Below, piece after piece: positions 24,512-33,617 of a DNA stretch of 64,000 bases (its first letter is position 1; each line of letters starts with the position of its first letter). The stretch covers positions 27,361-91,360 of IMG/VR virus record IMGVR_UViG_3300017779_004709. One strand, written 5' to 3'. The DNA is from a virus. A model generated the notes under the pieces. That model was not told where the DNA came from. It did no database searches and saw only the letters and a list, made by a program, of their open reading frames with translations. The position numbers were made by a program, and so were the translations under genes.

Positions 24512-25731
24512 TGTATATAGATTACTTTGATAAATTTTACAATATGAAACCCTATCTCGAAATTGATGAAAAGGATTGGGAGTACATTAAAGAAACATTT
24601 GATAAAGATGATGTTAAGGAAAGTCTTGCAAAAGTAGCAATGACATACCCACTTCCATATCCTGATTTAACCGAAAAGAGAGCATACAAGGATTTCCAAA
24701 AACTCAAGGGTATGAAATGGAATGAAATTATGGTAGAGGGTGAGTGGTATGCTAGAGAAGGAACAGAATATACCTATAATTTAAATTATGATAAAAAACA
24801 ATTATATTTTAGAAGATTAAATGCTGGTAATGAGGCAAGTAACTACTTTCAGATAGAAAATCGTTGGTCAGTTGATGGTTCGGTTTCACCAGGTCCTAAA
24901 CGAACTTGGGGAAGTCATAAGTTTATGACCACACTTATGGGAAGTGCTTACTCGTTGAAGATGCCCAAGATAAACAAGAACATATTGAGAACTATGATTG
25001 GGTTGAGAAAATATATTTGTTCTCAGTTCAAACCAAATGTGGCAAAGATAATTTACGATATGTTTAAGTCAGAAAACATATTAGACTTTTCGATGGGGTG
25101 GGGTGATAGGTTGGCTGGATTTTACGCAAGTGAATATGGTAAACACTATGTTGGTTTAGATCCAAGAGGAGAGAATCACCCTATCTACAAGGAACAATCT
25201 GAATTCTATGAAAAACATTTGGGATTCTTTGAACACGATAGAAAGTCTGAGTTTCATTGTAGTCCAGCAGAAGATTTTGACTTCGCCCCGTACAACGAAC
25301 ATTTTGACATGGTATTTACAAGTCCACCATACTTTAGCGTGGAGCGTTATAGTTACGATGATACACAAAGTTGGGTTAGATACAAAGATATAAACGATTG
25401 GAATAAGGATTTTCTACAATCGACCTTGGGTAACTTATGGGGAAGTATAAAAAAAGGTGGATATTTATTAGTGAATATATCAGATGTCTATACAAATTCA
25501 AAATGGTCAACCGAAAGAGGTTGGTTGGAGATTTGTAATCCTATGAATGACTACTTATCCAAGATGGGAGAGTATCAAGGTTGTATTGGAATGGAGATGG
25601 CCAAACGACCTAATAGTGGTGGAGCTGGAACGGCTAAAAGTTACGAGGGTTCTGTGTGGACGGAGAAATCATTAGAGAACAAACAGGATAAGAAGTTTGG
25701 AGAACCAATATGGGTATGGAAAAAGTTGTAA
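24511..25731 (+). CDS. DNA methyltransferase-like protein with TSPPYF motif, copy 1
   Basis: 406 residues. SAM-binding motif ILDFSMGWGDRLAGFYAS comes first, then HYVGLDPRGEN and the catalytic MVFTSPPYFSVERYSYDDTQS, then GGYLLVNISDV. SPPY is the hallmark of N4-cytosine (or N6-adenine) amino-methyltransferases. The N-terminal 180 residues may be a recognition domain. A paralogue with the same order is at 54999. Overlaps the neighbours by 1 and 22 bases. It could modify DNA, or another amino substrate. Confidence 0.75.
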   Translation: MYIDYFDKFYNMKPYLEIDEKDWEYIKETFDKDDVKESLAKVAMTYPLPYPDLTEKRAYKDFQKLKGMKWNEIMVEGEWYAREGTEYTYNLNYDKKQLYFRRLNAGNEASNYFQIENRWSVDGSVSPGPKRTWGSHKFMTTLMGSAYSLKMPKINKNILRTMIGLRKYICSQFKPNVAKIIYDMFKSENILDFSMGWGDRLAGFYASEYGKHYVGLDPRGENHPIYKEQSEFYEKHLGFFEHDRKSEFHCSPAEDFDFAPYNEHFDMVFTSPPYFSVERYSYDDTQSWVRYKDINDWNKDFLQSTLGNLWGSIKKGGYLLVNISDVYTNSKWSTERGWLEICNPMNDYLSKMGEYQGCIGMEMAKRPNSGGAGTAKSYEGSVWTEKSLENKQDKKFGEPIWVWKKL

Positions 25732-26738
25732 GTAGTAATAATGAATGGGATACCTTAAAAGAAGTTTATGTTGGTATTATAGATAATCCAAATAATCCTG
25801 ACCACGATGTAGACTTACATTGTATAAATTATGCCGATAGGGATGAGATGTTAGGTGTGGAGGAAGGATTATATCCCAAACAAGTAATTGAAGAAACTCA
25901 AGAAGATTTAGAAGGATTGGTTTCTATTCTTAAATCACTTGGTGTAAAGGTAAAACGACCTCAACCACAGGATAACCAATCACATTTTGCAACACTTGAT
26001 TGGTGTACAAATGGATATTACAATTATTGTCCACGAGATAGTGTGGTGGTTGTAGGAGATACAATTATAGAATCACCTATGACTTTAAGGTCAAGGTACT
26101 TTGAAACATTTTCATTTCGTGATGATTTCATTGATTATATGAAAAAGGGTGCAAGGTGGGTTTCAGCACCAAAACCAAGATTAAGAGATGATTGTTATCA
26201 AAGAGACGATTTAGATAAATTAACATTAACAGAAGTAGAACCCATATTTGATGCAGCAAATATTCTTAGATGTAACGATGATATATTATATTTGGTTTCA
26301 AACACGGGCAACAAGTTAGGTGCACAATGGTTACAGAATTTTCTTGGAAGTAAATATAAGGTACATACTTTAGAAAATATGTATAGTTATGTTCATTTAG
26401 ATTCGACTATATCCCTATTAAGAGAAGGATTGTGTTTGTTAAATCCTGAAAGGGTGAATGAAGATAATATACCCGAACCATTAAAATCTTGGGATAAGAT
26501 TTGGTGTCCTGATATGGTGGATATAGGACATTATCCTAATTACAATCACGCTTCAGTTTGGATTGGTATTAATTTATTGTCTCTGAATGAAAATTTGGTT
26601 ATATGTGATGAAAATCAAACAGAGTTACATAAGGAACTATATAAAAATAATATAGAAGTCATTCCTATGAAATTAAGACATGCAAGAACACTTGGTGGTA
26701 GTTTTCATTGCACTACTTTGGATATTTGTCGTGGATAA
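25710..26738 (+). CDS. Amidinotransferase-family enzyme (GATM/StrB-like)
   Basis: 342 residues from ATG 25710 (GGAG seven bases upstream). The family moves an amidino group from arginine to an amine such as glycine or an aminocyclitol. Conserved points: YNYCPRDSVVVVGD near residue 105, EVEPIFDAANILRC, SYVHLDSTISLL with the catalytic His, and GGSFHCTTLDI near the end with the nucleophile C334. All catalytic positions seem present. The acceptor is unknown; neighbouring sugar genes suggest guanidinylation of a glycan or cyclitol (inference). Confidence 0.82.
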   Translation: MGMEKVVSSNNEWDTLKEVYVGIIDNPNNPDHDVDLHCINYADRDEMLGVEEGLYPKQVIEETQEDLEGLVSILKSLGVKVKRPQPQDNQSHFATLDWCTNGYYNYCPRDSVVVVGDTIIESPMTLRSRYFETFSFRDDFIDYMKKGARWVSAPKPRLRDDCYQRDDLDKLTLTEVEPIFDAANILRCNDDILYLVSNTGNKLGAQWLQNFLGSKYKVHTLENMYSYVHLDSTISLLREGLCLLNPERVNEDNIPEPLKSWDKIWCPDMVDIGHYPNYNHASVWIGINLLSLNENLVICDENQTELHKELYKNNIEVIPMKLRHARTLGGSFHCTTLDICRG

Positions 26739-27522
26739 ATCATATGTAAAGTTTGTAAATTTTAAAAAAAATGCAGGACTTTGGCATCACACATATAATC
26801 TAAAAGTAATTTTAAAATATGCATATCACAATAATAAAATACCAATAATCCCTATGTTTGAATTTGGAGAACCAGAGGGATTAGGATCAGAAAGAATATT
26901 TGATACAAATTTAAGTCAGTACTATGATTATTCTAAATTAAAAATCGATGGAAAACCATATGAAGTTGTATTAGATAATGAGTTCGAAAATAGTAGGACA
27001 GAAGTTTTTGATTTCTATAAAACACATTTAGGAAAACAAGGTAAATATGTTGGTTATTTTCCTGATATTGAAGAATTAATGGTTGATGGAAATGTTGATA
27101 TTGAATTACCATTTCATCAACATTTAGTAGACATTTCTTCTAATGTAATAAATCATTTGGGTAAATATGTATGTGTTCATGTGAGACGAGGAGATGTTTT
27201 AAGTCAATATTCAGATACAGATGAGGCCACTCAATCAGAAAATATTTTGAAGGTTTTGGACGAGTTAGTTGATGATTCTTATAAGGTTTATATTATGACG
27301 AATGAGGAAGATTTAACCTTATTTGATAAGATAACTCAAAAATATGATACTTATTTTTGGATAGACTTTGATGTATTGACGGAGTGGTATAATAAAGACA
27401 ATTATTTATTATTTTGTATAGAGTTATTAATAATGAAAAGTGCAAATAAAAAAGTTTCAACTTTTGAAAGAAATTATATACACAATATTAACCAATGTGA
27501 TAGGTGGTTATATGAAAGTTAA
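26731..27522 (+). CDS. Fucosyltransferase-like (GT11-like) glycosyltransferase, copy 1
   Basis: 263 residues from GTG 26731; further upstream codons lie within the amidinotransferase and look like readthrough of another frame. KNAGLWHHTYNLKVILKYA resembles the N-terminal nucleotide-binding start, and CVHVRRGDVLSQ near residue 150 is the HxRRxD motif of alpha-1,2/alpha-1,6 fucosyltransferases, which binds GDP-fucose. YIMTNEEDLT and KKVSTFERNY fit the C-terminal part. A distant relative is at 53998. The donor is inferred from the family only. Confidence 0.7.
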   Translation: MDKSYVKFVNFKKNAGLWHHTYNLKVILKYAYHNNKIPIIPMFEFGEPEGLGSERIFDTNLSQYYDYSKLKIDGKPYEVVLDNEFENSRTEVFDFYKTHLGKQGKYVGYFPDIEELMVDGNVDIELPFHQHLVDISSNVINHLGKYVCVHVRRGDVLSQYSDTDEATQSENILKVLDELVDDSYKVYIMTNEEDLTLFDKITQKYDTYFWIDFDVLTEWYNKDNYLLFCIELLIMKSANKKVSTFERNYIHNINQCDRWLYES

Positions 27523-28132
27523 TGGATTTTGGATTGGTGAGTTGGGTGAGATACAATATGAATGTATCAATTCTTGGGAAAAGAATGGTTATGAATTTAA
27601 GTTATGGAATGAAAAAGATTATCACGAGATAGTTGACTCTGATGAATATTTTACATATCAACACGGACATTCAAAAGGTACACCGATTGCATTTTCAAAT
27701 CTGTTTAGATCAGAATTGTTATATCAACGAGGTGGGTTGTATGTTGATTTGGATATGTTATGTTTGAAACCATATGAGTTCAATAGACGATTTGTATTTT
27801 CAGAGCAGATAGATAGTGGTTGGGATTATCATGTTGCAACTTGTATTATATATAGTGAGAGTAGTGGGGAACAAATTTTTAAAGATTGGGCAAATCGTAT
27901 ACGAAAGATTGGTGAGAATTCTACACACGGAGATTTAGGACCTAATTTAATCACACCATTGGTTGAGCAATATGGTTATGAAGATTATGTATTACCTAAA
28001 AAGTATTTTTGTTCAGTAGATTGGCAATCATATGAAGATGTTTTTACATATGATGGTGATTCGTATGGAATACATTTGTTTACGAGTCTATGGAATGAAG
28101 AAGATTATAAAAATATAAATAAATTAAAATGA
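27512..28132 (+). CDS. DXD glycosyltransferase (GT32/capsular sugar-transferase-like)
   Basis: 206 residues from ATG 27512, with AGGTGG upstream; the open frame before it overlaps the previous gene. Begins MKVNGFWIGELGEIQYEC, then FSNLFRSELLYQRGGLYVDLDMLCLKP, where the DLD is the metal-binding DXD motif and the RxELLYQRGG run is typical of the Gly_transf_sug family. A late His (YGIHLFTSLWN) may complete the site. Likely adds one sugar to a glycan. Coupled to both neighbours by overlaps. Confidence 0.78.
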   Translation: MKVNGFWIGELGEIQYECINSWEKNGYEFKLWNEKDYHEIVDSDEYFTYQHGHSKGTPIAFSNLFRSELLYQRGGLYVDLDMLCLKPYEFNRRFVFSEQIDSGWDYHVATCIIYSESSGEQIFKDWANRIRKIGENSTHGDLGPNLITPLVEQYGYEDYVLPKKYFCSVDWQSYEDVFTYDGDSYGIHLFTSLWNEEDYKNINKLK

Positions 28133-28932
28133 GAATAGAACAGGCATATATTTCACCATCGTTATCACATTTCAAAAATGAATTTTTGGAATGTTGGAAT
28201 TTAAAAGATTATGATAATTCAGAAGAACCTGCACTATTTTGGGGATTATATCCTGATTGGGATGGAGAGTTAGAATGTGAGAAAAATTCTTCATCAGATG
28301 TAGATGTCTATAACAATCACATCGGTTTTAAAGTTTTAATTCCTGGTGGGGTTGAATGGACACGAGGTATGTTTGATCTAATAGATACTGAAAATATTAA
28401 TTTGGTAGCTGTTGATGAGATTGAAATCGATTTAAATAAAAAGTATAATCTTCCACATAAATTTTTAAAAATCCCATACTTTGATTTTGAGAAATACGAA
28501 CCTACGATTTTGGGTGATAAGATATATTCTCATATACCACTAAGAGAAAATAGTGGAGATTGGGGAAAAAATTTTGAAAAAATGTTTCATTATGATAAAT
28601 TGATGAATTTATTTGGAGAGGATAGGTTTTGTTTTCCCAAAGAATGGGTAACGCCACAAGAATGTATTAAATATTTTAATCAGAGTTTTGTTAACATAAA
28701 ACCACATCTAATTAGAGGATTTAATACATCTTGGAAGTTGGGAAGTATGGGTAGAAATACAATTACTACCAATATAACGAGTGCACCAAATTATTTACAT
28801 TATGATTCTGATGATGAATTAAAAAGATTAGTAGATGAAGAATCAAAAAAGATTGGAACTATACAAGAGAATAAATTGTGGGATTACTTTCATCAATCCG
28901 ATGATTGGTTAAACGAGGAGTATTGGAAATGA
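28129..28932 (+). CDS. Unknown protein, possibly GT-B glycosyltransferase-like, 267 aa
   Basis: Not confidently recognised. Residues SMGRNTITTNITSAPNYLHYDSDDELKRLV near the C-terminus have the pattern seen in GT-B glycosyltransferases where a sugar-nucleotide loop is followed by a helix. The N-terminal part is rich in Trp and Asp (LFWGLYPDWDGELEC). Its position inside a run of glycosyltransferases, with four-base overlaps on both sides, supports a related role. Confidence 0.6.
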   Translation: MRIEQAYISPSLSHFKNEFLECWNLKDYDNSEEPALFWGLYPDWDGELECEKNSSSDVDVYNNHIGFKVLIPGGVEWTRGMFDLIDTENINLVAVDEIEIDLNKKYNLPHKFLKIPYFDFEKYEPTILGDKIYSHIPLRENSGDWGKNFEKMFHYDKLMNLFGEDRFCFPKEWVTPQECIKYFNQSFVNIKPHLIRGFNTSWKLGSMGRNTITTNITSAPNYLHYDSDDELKRLVDEESKKIGTIQENKLWDYFHQSDDWLNEEYWK

Positions 28933-29657
28933 AATTATACACTAATGGATGTAGTTTTGTTTGGGGAGACGAATTAAAGGATAGAGAAAACGAAGCTTTT
29001 CCATTTTTATTACAAAAGAGGTTAGGATGTGAATTGTTACAAGAATCATCTTGTGGTTCAAACAACCAACGAATACTTAGGAGTACAATAGGATTACCAG
29101 ATCATAGGGCACGTGAAGAAAGTGATAGAGATTATAAACTTCACGAGAAATTTACAAAGGATGATTTTGTGATAATCGGTTGGAGTTCAATATATAGATA
29201 TGAATATTATTCAGATGAGTTATGGAATGAAGTTATACCATTTAATGGTGAGAAATTTAAAGTTATAAAGTATTTTAAGGAAGAATGGTTTATTGTAAAT
29301 TTTCTCAATCAAGTTTTAGCATTACAGAATTATTTAAAATATCATAATATTCCATTCTTCTTTTTTCTATCTTTTGCAGGTGCACCTGTTTATGGTGTAA
29401 AAGATTATGGGTATGATGAAAGAAATGCAGTTTTTCCTGATAAACCAATAGTGGATTGGGTGGATTATTATAGTGAGTTTTTTGAATTGGTAGACAGAGA
29501 AACATTTCCAAGTCTATTTAATAATGATTTGGTTTTTAGGGATTATTGTTTTGGACACGGAGAAGAAATGGTATCTGGACTCGATGGACACCCTACAAAA
29601 GAATCACATAAATTATGGGCAGATTATTTATATGAAAATAGCGGCATCGCAAAGTAA
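28929..29657 (+). CDS. SGNH-hydrolase-like protein, copy 3
   Basis: 242 residues from ATG 28929 with GAGGAG upstream. MKLYTNGCSFVWGDE opens the protein with the G-C-S variant of the nucleophile block; ESSCGSNNQRILRS is block II; DDFVIIGWSSIYRYEYY follows; DGHPTKESHKLWADYLY carries the final catalytic His. Closest in layout to the copies at 21429 and 43674. May remove acyl groups from glycans made by its neighbours (inference). Confidence 0.65.
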   Translation: MKLYTNGCSFVWGDELKDRENEAFPFLLQKRLGCELLQESSCGSNNQRILRSTIGLPDHRAREESDRDYKLHEKFTKDDFVIIGWSSIYRYEYYSDELWNEVIPFNGEKFKVIKYFKEEWFIVNFLNQVLALQNYLKYHNIPFFFFLSFAGAPVYGVKDYGYDERNAVFPDKPIVDWVDYYSEFFELVDRETFPSLFNNDLVFRDYCFGHGEEMVSGLDGHPTKESHKLWADYLYENSGIAK

Positions 29658-30258
29658 TTATTTACCTTGGACAGGAATGTTCGAGCTAATCAACTCAGTT
29701 GATAAGTTTGTATTTTTTGATACATTACAATTTACAAAGAAGGATTGGAGAACAAGAAATCTAATAAAGTCTACTCATGGCGAAATGTGGTTGAATGTAC
29801 CAGTTCATAAAGAAAATATAAATACTAATATTATAGACATAAAAATAGATAATGGACAGAAATGGCGTGAAAAACATTATAAGAGTTTTTACAATTTTTA
29901 TTCTCGGTCTAAGTATTTTAGTGAGTATAAGTATTTATTAGATTATTTAAAAATGGATTGGAAATTTTTATATGACTTAAATAGATATACTATGGAATCA
30001 ATTTGTGATGCACTTGAAATAAAAACAGAGATATATTATTCAGAGAAAATTAATTTAAAATCCAATGATAAAAATGGTAGAATATTGGAAGTGGTAAAGG
30101 AACTTGATGGGGATCATTATATAACAGGACCAAAGGCAAAAAATTATATTGATGAGGGATTATTTGGTAATGTTGAATTAGAATATATGAAATATAAAAC
30201 AAAAAACAATTTTACAGTATTAGATAATATTTTTAATAATGGAGTAAATATATTATGA
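29632..30258 (+). CDS. WbqC-like protein
   Basis: 208 residues from ATG 29632. The opening MKIAASQSNYLPWTGMFELI and the block KFVFFDTLQFTKKDWRTRN match the WbqC family, named after a gene of O-antigen clusters and often found with glycosyltransferases and aminotransferases. The biochemical activity of the family is uncertain. The gene overlaps the SGNH gene by 26 bases and the aminotransferase-like gene by four, so all belong to one cassette. Confidence 0.75.
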   Translation: MKIAASQSNYLPWTGMFELINSVDKFVFFDTLQFTKKDWRTRNLIKSTHGEMWLNVPVHKENINTNIIDIKIDNGQKWREKHYKSFYNFYSRSKYFSEYKYLLDYLKMDWKFLYDLNRYTMESICDALEIKTEIYYSEKINLKSNDKNGRILEVVKELDGDHYITGPKAKNYIDEGLFGNVELEYMKYKTKNNFTVLDNIFNNGVNIL

Positions 30259-30848
30259 ATCCGTATGAAGCAGTAAGAGAGTTCGAATCTCAATTAAGTG
30301 ATTACACAGGTGCACCTTATGTGGTTTGTGTGGATAGTTCAACTGATGCATTATTTCTATGTTGTTACAGATTGAAAGTTGATGTTGTTACAATTCCTAA
30401 ACACACATATTTATCTGTTCCTATGTCAGTTATTCATTCGGGTGGTCAAGTAGAGTTTGAGGATTTAGAGTGGAGTGGTATTTACCAACTTAAACCATAT
30501 CCAATATGGGATTCTGCCAAAAGAATGAAAAGGAATATGTATGTTAAAGGTAGTTATATGACATTATCTTTTCATATACAAAAACATATTCCTATTGGAA
30601 AGGGTGGGGCGATTCTATGTGATAATAAGGATGATTATGAATGGTTTAAGAAGGCACGATATGAAGGTAGAAGTGAAGTCTCATATCACGAAGATGATAT
30701 AGAATTTTGTGGTTGGAATATGTACATGACACCACAAGAGGCAGTTCGTGGTATGGAATTACTTCGAGGTCTGCCCGATGATAGTGACGATTTGGTAGAA
30801 AATCCACCATATAGGGATTTGACCACATTCAAGGTTTTTAAAAAATGA
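30255..30848 (+). CDS. Shortened DegT/DnrJ-type sugar aminotransferase
   Basis: 197 residues, about half the usual length (roughly 370). The N-terminal half of the fold is complete: YVVCVDSSTDALFLCC (PLP phosphate site), WDSAKRMKR with D86, and TLSFHIQKHIPIGKGGAI with the PLP lysine K110. The C-terminal domain is missing and the frame ends cleanly in a four-base overlap with the next gene, so this looks like a reduced gene, not a frameshift. It may retain PLP binding or be a remnant. Confidence 0.75.
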   Translation: MNPYEAVREFESQLSDYTGAPYVVCVDSSTDALFLCCYRLKVDVVTIPKHTYLSVPMSVIHSGGQVEFEDLEWSGIYQLKPYPIWDSAKRMKRNMYVKGSYMTLSFHIQKHIPIGKGGAILCDNKDDYEWFKKARYEGRSEVSYHEDDIEFCGWNMYMTPQEAVRGMELLRGLPDDSDDLVENPPYRDLTTFKVFKK

Positions 30849-31831
30849 TAATACTACATAGAGACAATAATATTTATGATGTACCGAAAGGGTGGTTGGT
30901 AGACAATCGATACAATTGGGATTTATGTGGATTTTATCACGAAAAATTTGAAGCATATTTTGCAAACGCTAACATTGATTATAGATTATCTTATTACGAA
31001 GATTATCCAAATGTAGATGGTTCACATTTTATTGGTAGGTTTGCACATGAACGAGGTGATAAAGAATTACATCAAAAATATTATTATGAATTGGAAAAGA
31101 GATTTGATAACATCTGGCCCAATTTCATGACATATAGATTGTATGATGATAAACCAAGAGAAATGGAATATTTGGATTCTATCGGATACTCAAAGTATAC
31201 TGATTATAAAGTTGTAAATAATATAGATGAGTTGTGTGATGTTGTTCAAGTTGGAGATATCGTAAAATCACATACAGGTGCAAGTAGTGATAATGTATTT
31301 TGTGTTACAGAAAAGAAATATTGTGAGTATGGTGAGTTGGTAAATATATTAAACGATACATACTCTAAAGTTGATAATTTTTTTCCAGCCATTATTCAAC
31401 CTTATTTTGAAGGCCTAATGTATAAAATTCATTTGACTAATTATGGGATACATTCGAAAGTATTTGATTATGAACAAGATTTATCACATCCATTAAATTT
31501 TGGTGTTGGTAATCCAAAAGTAGATTGGAAATCACGATATAATTATAGTTCTGAAAGATGTTATTGTATATCTGAAAGTAGATTAAAAAATATGGATATT
31601 ATTTTTGATTTACTCGAAATAAAAAAAATTATGAATACACCTAATATAACATTCGATGTTATTGATAATAAAATATTAGAATTCACTTATCTGTGGTCAC
31701 CAAGTTTACCACATAAAAATGAGTATGGTTTTTATAATCTCGATACTCGTAAGTTTGAAACAATAGAAGAAGAACAATATTTTCTCGGTCATGAACAAGT
31801 TAATTCTGTAATCAAGGAGTTTAATTTATGA
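30845..31831 (+). CDS. Unknown protein, possible ATP-grasp-like, 328 aa
   Basis: Not firmly recognised. VVQVGDIVKSHTGASSDNVFCV, then IIQPYFEGLMYKIHLTNYGIHSKVF, and NTPNITFDVIDNKILEFTYLW resemble, in order, the ATP-binding lysine loop, central strand and metal-binding end of ATP-grasp enzymes, but this is a pattern impression. Such enzymes ligate or phosphorylate small acids. It is coupled by four-base overlaps to the genes on both sides. Confidence 0.6.
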   Translation: MIILHRDNNIYDVPKGWLVDNRYNWDLCGFYHEKFEAYFANANIDYRLSYYEDYPNVDGSHFIGRFAHERGDKELHQKYYYELEKRFDNIWPNFMTYRLYDDKPREMEYLDSIGYSKYTDYKVVNNIDELCDVVQVGDIVKSHTGASSDNVFCVTEKKYCEYGELVNILNDTYSKVDNFFPAIIQPYFEGLMYKIHLTNYGIHSKVFDYEQDLSHPLNFGVGNPKVDWKSRYNYSSERCYCISESRLKNMDIIFDLLEIKKIMNTPNITFDVIDNKILEFTYLWSPSLPHKNEYGFYNLDTRKFETIEEEQYFLGHEQVNSVIKEFNL

Positions 31832-32988
31832 TAGGTCAAAGATACTACATTGCTGAAATATCATATTCAAAAATAAAAGAACAACAAGAGAAATATAATA
31901 TAACAGAATTAAATATATTTTGGGAAAAGGGTAATCCAACAAATATGAGATTTTTTGAAATATATGACAAGGGTGAGTTGGTTTCGTTCTTTAGACTCAG
32001 AAATAAACATGGTATTACTATGGTTGGAAATGTGTTTACCTTTCCACAACATAGAAGAAAGGGTTATTCAAAAATACTGCATTATATTATTATAAAAATT
32101 GTTAAAGATTTGTACCCTAAGACCGAAATCTTAGCCACACAAACAGAAACGGATAATATTAATAATATAACAGCAACGAGAATTTGGGGTGAAGAAAATC
32201 GTAGAGAGGAAACCAACGAACCTAACAGATTTGGTATTATTGATTGGGCATATGAACCACCGAAAGGATTTGTGGATTACATTTACTATGATGATTTATC
32301 AAACATATATAATCGTAATGTAGACGATATAACAGAGTTATGGGATGAATTACCATTAGATAACTTGGTTAAACTGGCTTTAAATCCAATTCCGAGGTTA
32401 CAACACGAAAATGCACCAAAAGATGTAGAACAAGAATTAATAAAAAAATATGGTATTCAACAATATGGATATGGAACTGTCCCTGCAAAAGTTTTAGATA
32501 TTTTCTTTTTGAAACTCCTTATTACTAAAGATGATGTTTTTTACGATTTGGGTTCTGGATCTGGACTCGTATTAATTCATTTTTCACAAAATACACAGGC
32601 CAAAGGAATTGGAATTGAGATAGTACCTGATAGAGTTGTAGAATCCAATAAACATAAGGATAGGTTAAAATTAGAAAATATTTATTTTAAACAAGGAAAT
32701 GTTTTGGATTATGATATTTCTGATGGTAATATTTTTTTTATGTTTAATCCATTTACAATTGAAATTCTAAAAAAGGTAAATGAAAAGTTAAAGAAAATTT
32801 CAAAACAAAAATTTATTAAACTTGCGGTTTTTGGAACTCCTTGTGTAGATTTTTTTAAAAGTCAAGATTGGTTAGAAACAACTTTTCGTACAGAAACTAA
32901 TTGTGTTGGAAATACAGAACCTATATTTATATTTGAATCTCTTACATATTTTACAAAATCAGAATATAAAAAAAAGTACAGAAAATGA
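31828..32988 (+). CDS. GNAT acetyltransferase fused to DOT1-like methyltransferase
   Basis: 386 residues with two domains. The N-terminal ~120 residues are GNAT-like: VGNVFTFPQHRRKGYSKILHYI holds the acetyl-CoA pyrophosphate loop. The C-terminal part from about 200 carries VFYDLGSGSGLVLIHF and GIGIEIVPDRVVESNKHK, followed by IFFMFNPF, a class I methyltransferase with the DLGSG and GIEI pattern seen in DOT1/KMT4-like enzymes. The joined frame has no internal stop or clear restart, so it is a real fusion. Substrates are unknown; both domains would act on amino groups. Confidence 0.7.
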   Translation: MIGQRYYIAEISYSKIKEQQEKYNITELNIFWEKGNPTNMRFFEIYDKGELVSFFRLRNKHGITMVGNVFTFPQHRRKGYSKILHYIIIKIVKDLYPKTEILATQTETDNINNITATRIWGEENRREETNEPNRFGIIDWAYEPPKGFVDYIYYDDLSNIYNRNVDDITELWDELPLDNLVKLALNPIPRLQHENAPKDVEQELIKKYGIQQYGYGTVPAKVLDIFFLKLLITKDDVFYDLGSGSGLVLIHFSQNTQAKGIGIEIVPDRVVESNKHKDRLKLENIYFKQGNVLDYDISDGNIFFMFNPFTIEILKKVNEKLKKISKQKFIKLAVFGTPCVDFFKSQDWLETTFRTETNCVGNTEPIFIFESLTYFTKSEYKKKYRK

Positions 32989-33617
32989 AATATTTATTCG
33001 TAATTTATACTGATTTAGAGTATAATAAACATTTAGACAATTTTAAAACCCAAGAGTTTTATAAACAAATTTGTGATGATCCGAATATAGAGGTTATGGA
33101 GTGGGGTTCAGATTTTCATACAGATTATAAAGATTTACCATCCAAAACTCAAAAAATGATGAAGTGGTGTAGTGAAAATAAGGAATATGATTATTTGATA
33201 AAATGTGATGATACCATTTTTGAAGATAAGTGGAATTTCTATGAACCTAAACTTACATATGAGAATATTTTTGTTAATGGTAGGGATGGTAATTCTTATT
33301 CATGTCCCTCATATGGACATGATGGTGGAGAGTGGATAGTTGTTGGTAAAGATACTAATAAAGATTATTGGGGTATTAATTGTTTACAATTAGGAGAGAA
33401 AGATTGGAAAAACTATGTAAAATCTCATGATGATATTGAAAAATTAGATTTTGGTTTTATTAAAAATGACATTCCATTTTTTGAGGGAAAATTTTATGTA
33501 GTTTCAAAAGATTTTAGTATATTTATAGGTGGACAGGAAAGTTTCGCGAAAGAATATCAAAAGAACATGCCCGGTATTGAGGATTTTATGGTGGGTTATT
33601 TAGCAGAGTTATTTTAA
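32985..33617 (+). CDS. Glycosyltransferase, GT31-like
   Basis: 210 residues. EYDYLIKCDDTIFE is the DDx donor-site motif with the hydrophobic lead-in of beta-1,3-galactosyltransferase-type enzymes; FYVVSKDFSIFIG and IEDFMVGYLAELF match the later acceptor and catalytic blocks (YxxS, EDxxxG). Small but complete for this fold. Overlaps neighbours by four and one bases within the glycosyltransferase cassette. Confidence 0.65.
   Translation: MKYLFVIYTDLEYNKHLDNFKTQEFYKQICDDPNIEVMEWGSDFHTDYKDLPSKTQKMMKWCSENKEYDYLIKCDDTIFEDKWNFYEPKLTYENIFVNGRDGNSYSCPSYGHDGGEWIVVGKDTNKDYWGINCLQLGEKDWKNYVKSHDDIEKLDFGFIKNDIPFFEGKFYVVSKDFSIFIGGQESFAKEYQKNMPGIEDFMVGYLAELF

Noticed and set aside
26680-26730. Longer N-terminus for the first fucosyltransferase-like protein, giving a hydrophobic leader
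   Set aside because: This stretch is the amidinotransferase coding DNA in another frame. The leader-like residues arise by chance, and the GTG at 26731 fits the usual short overlap.
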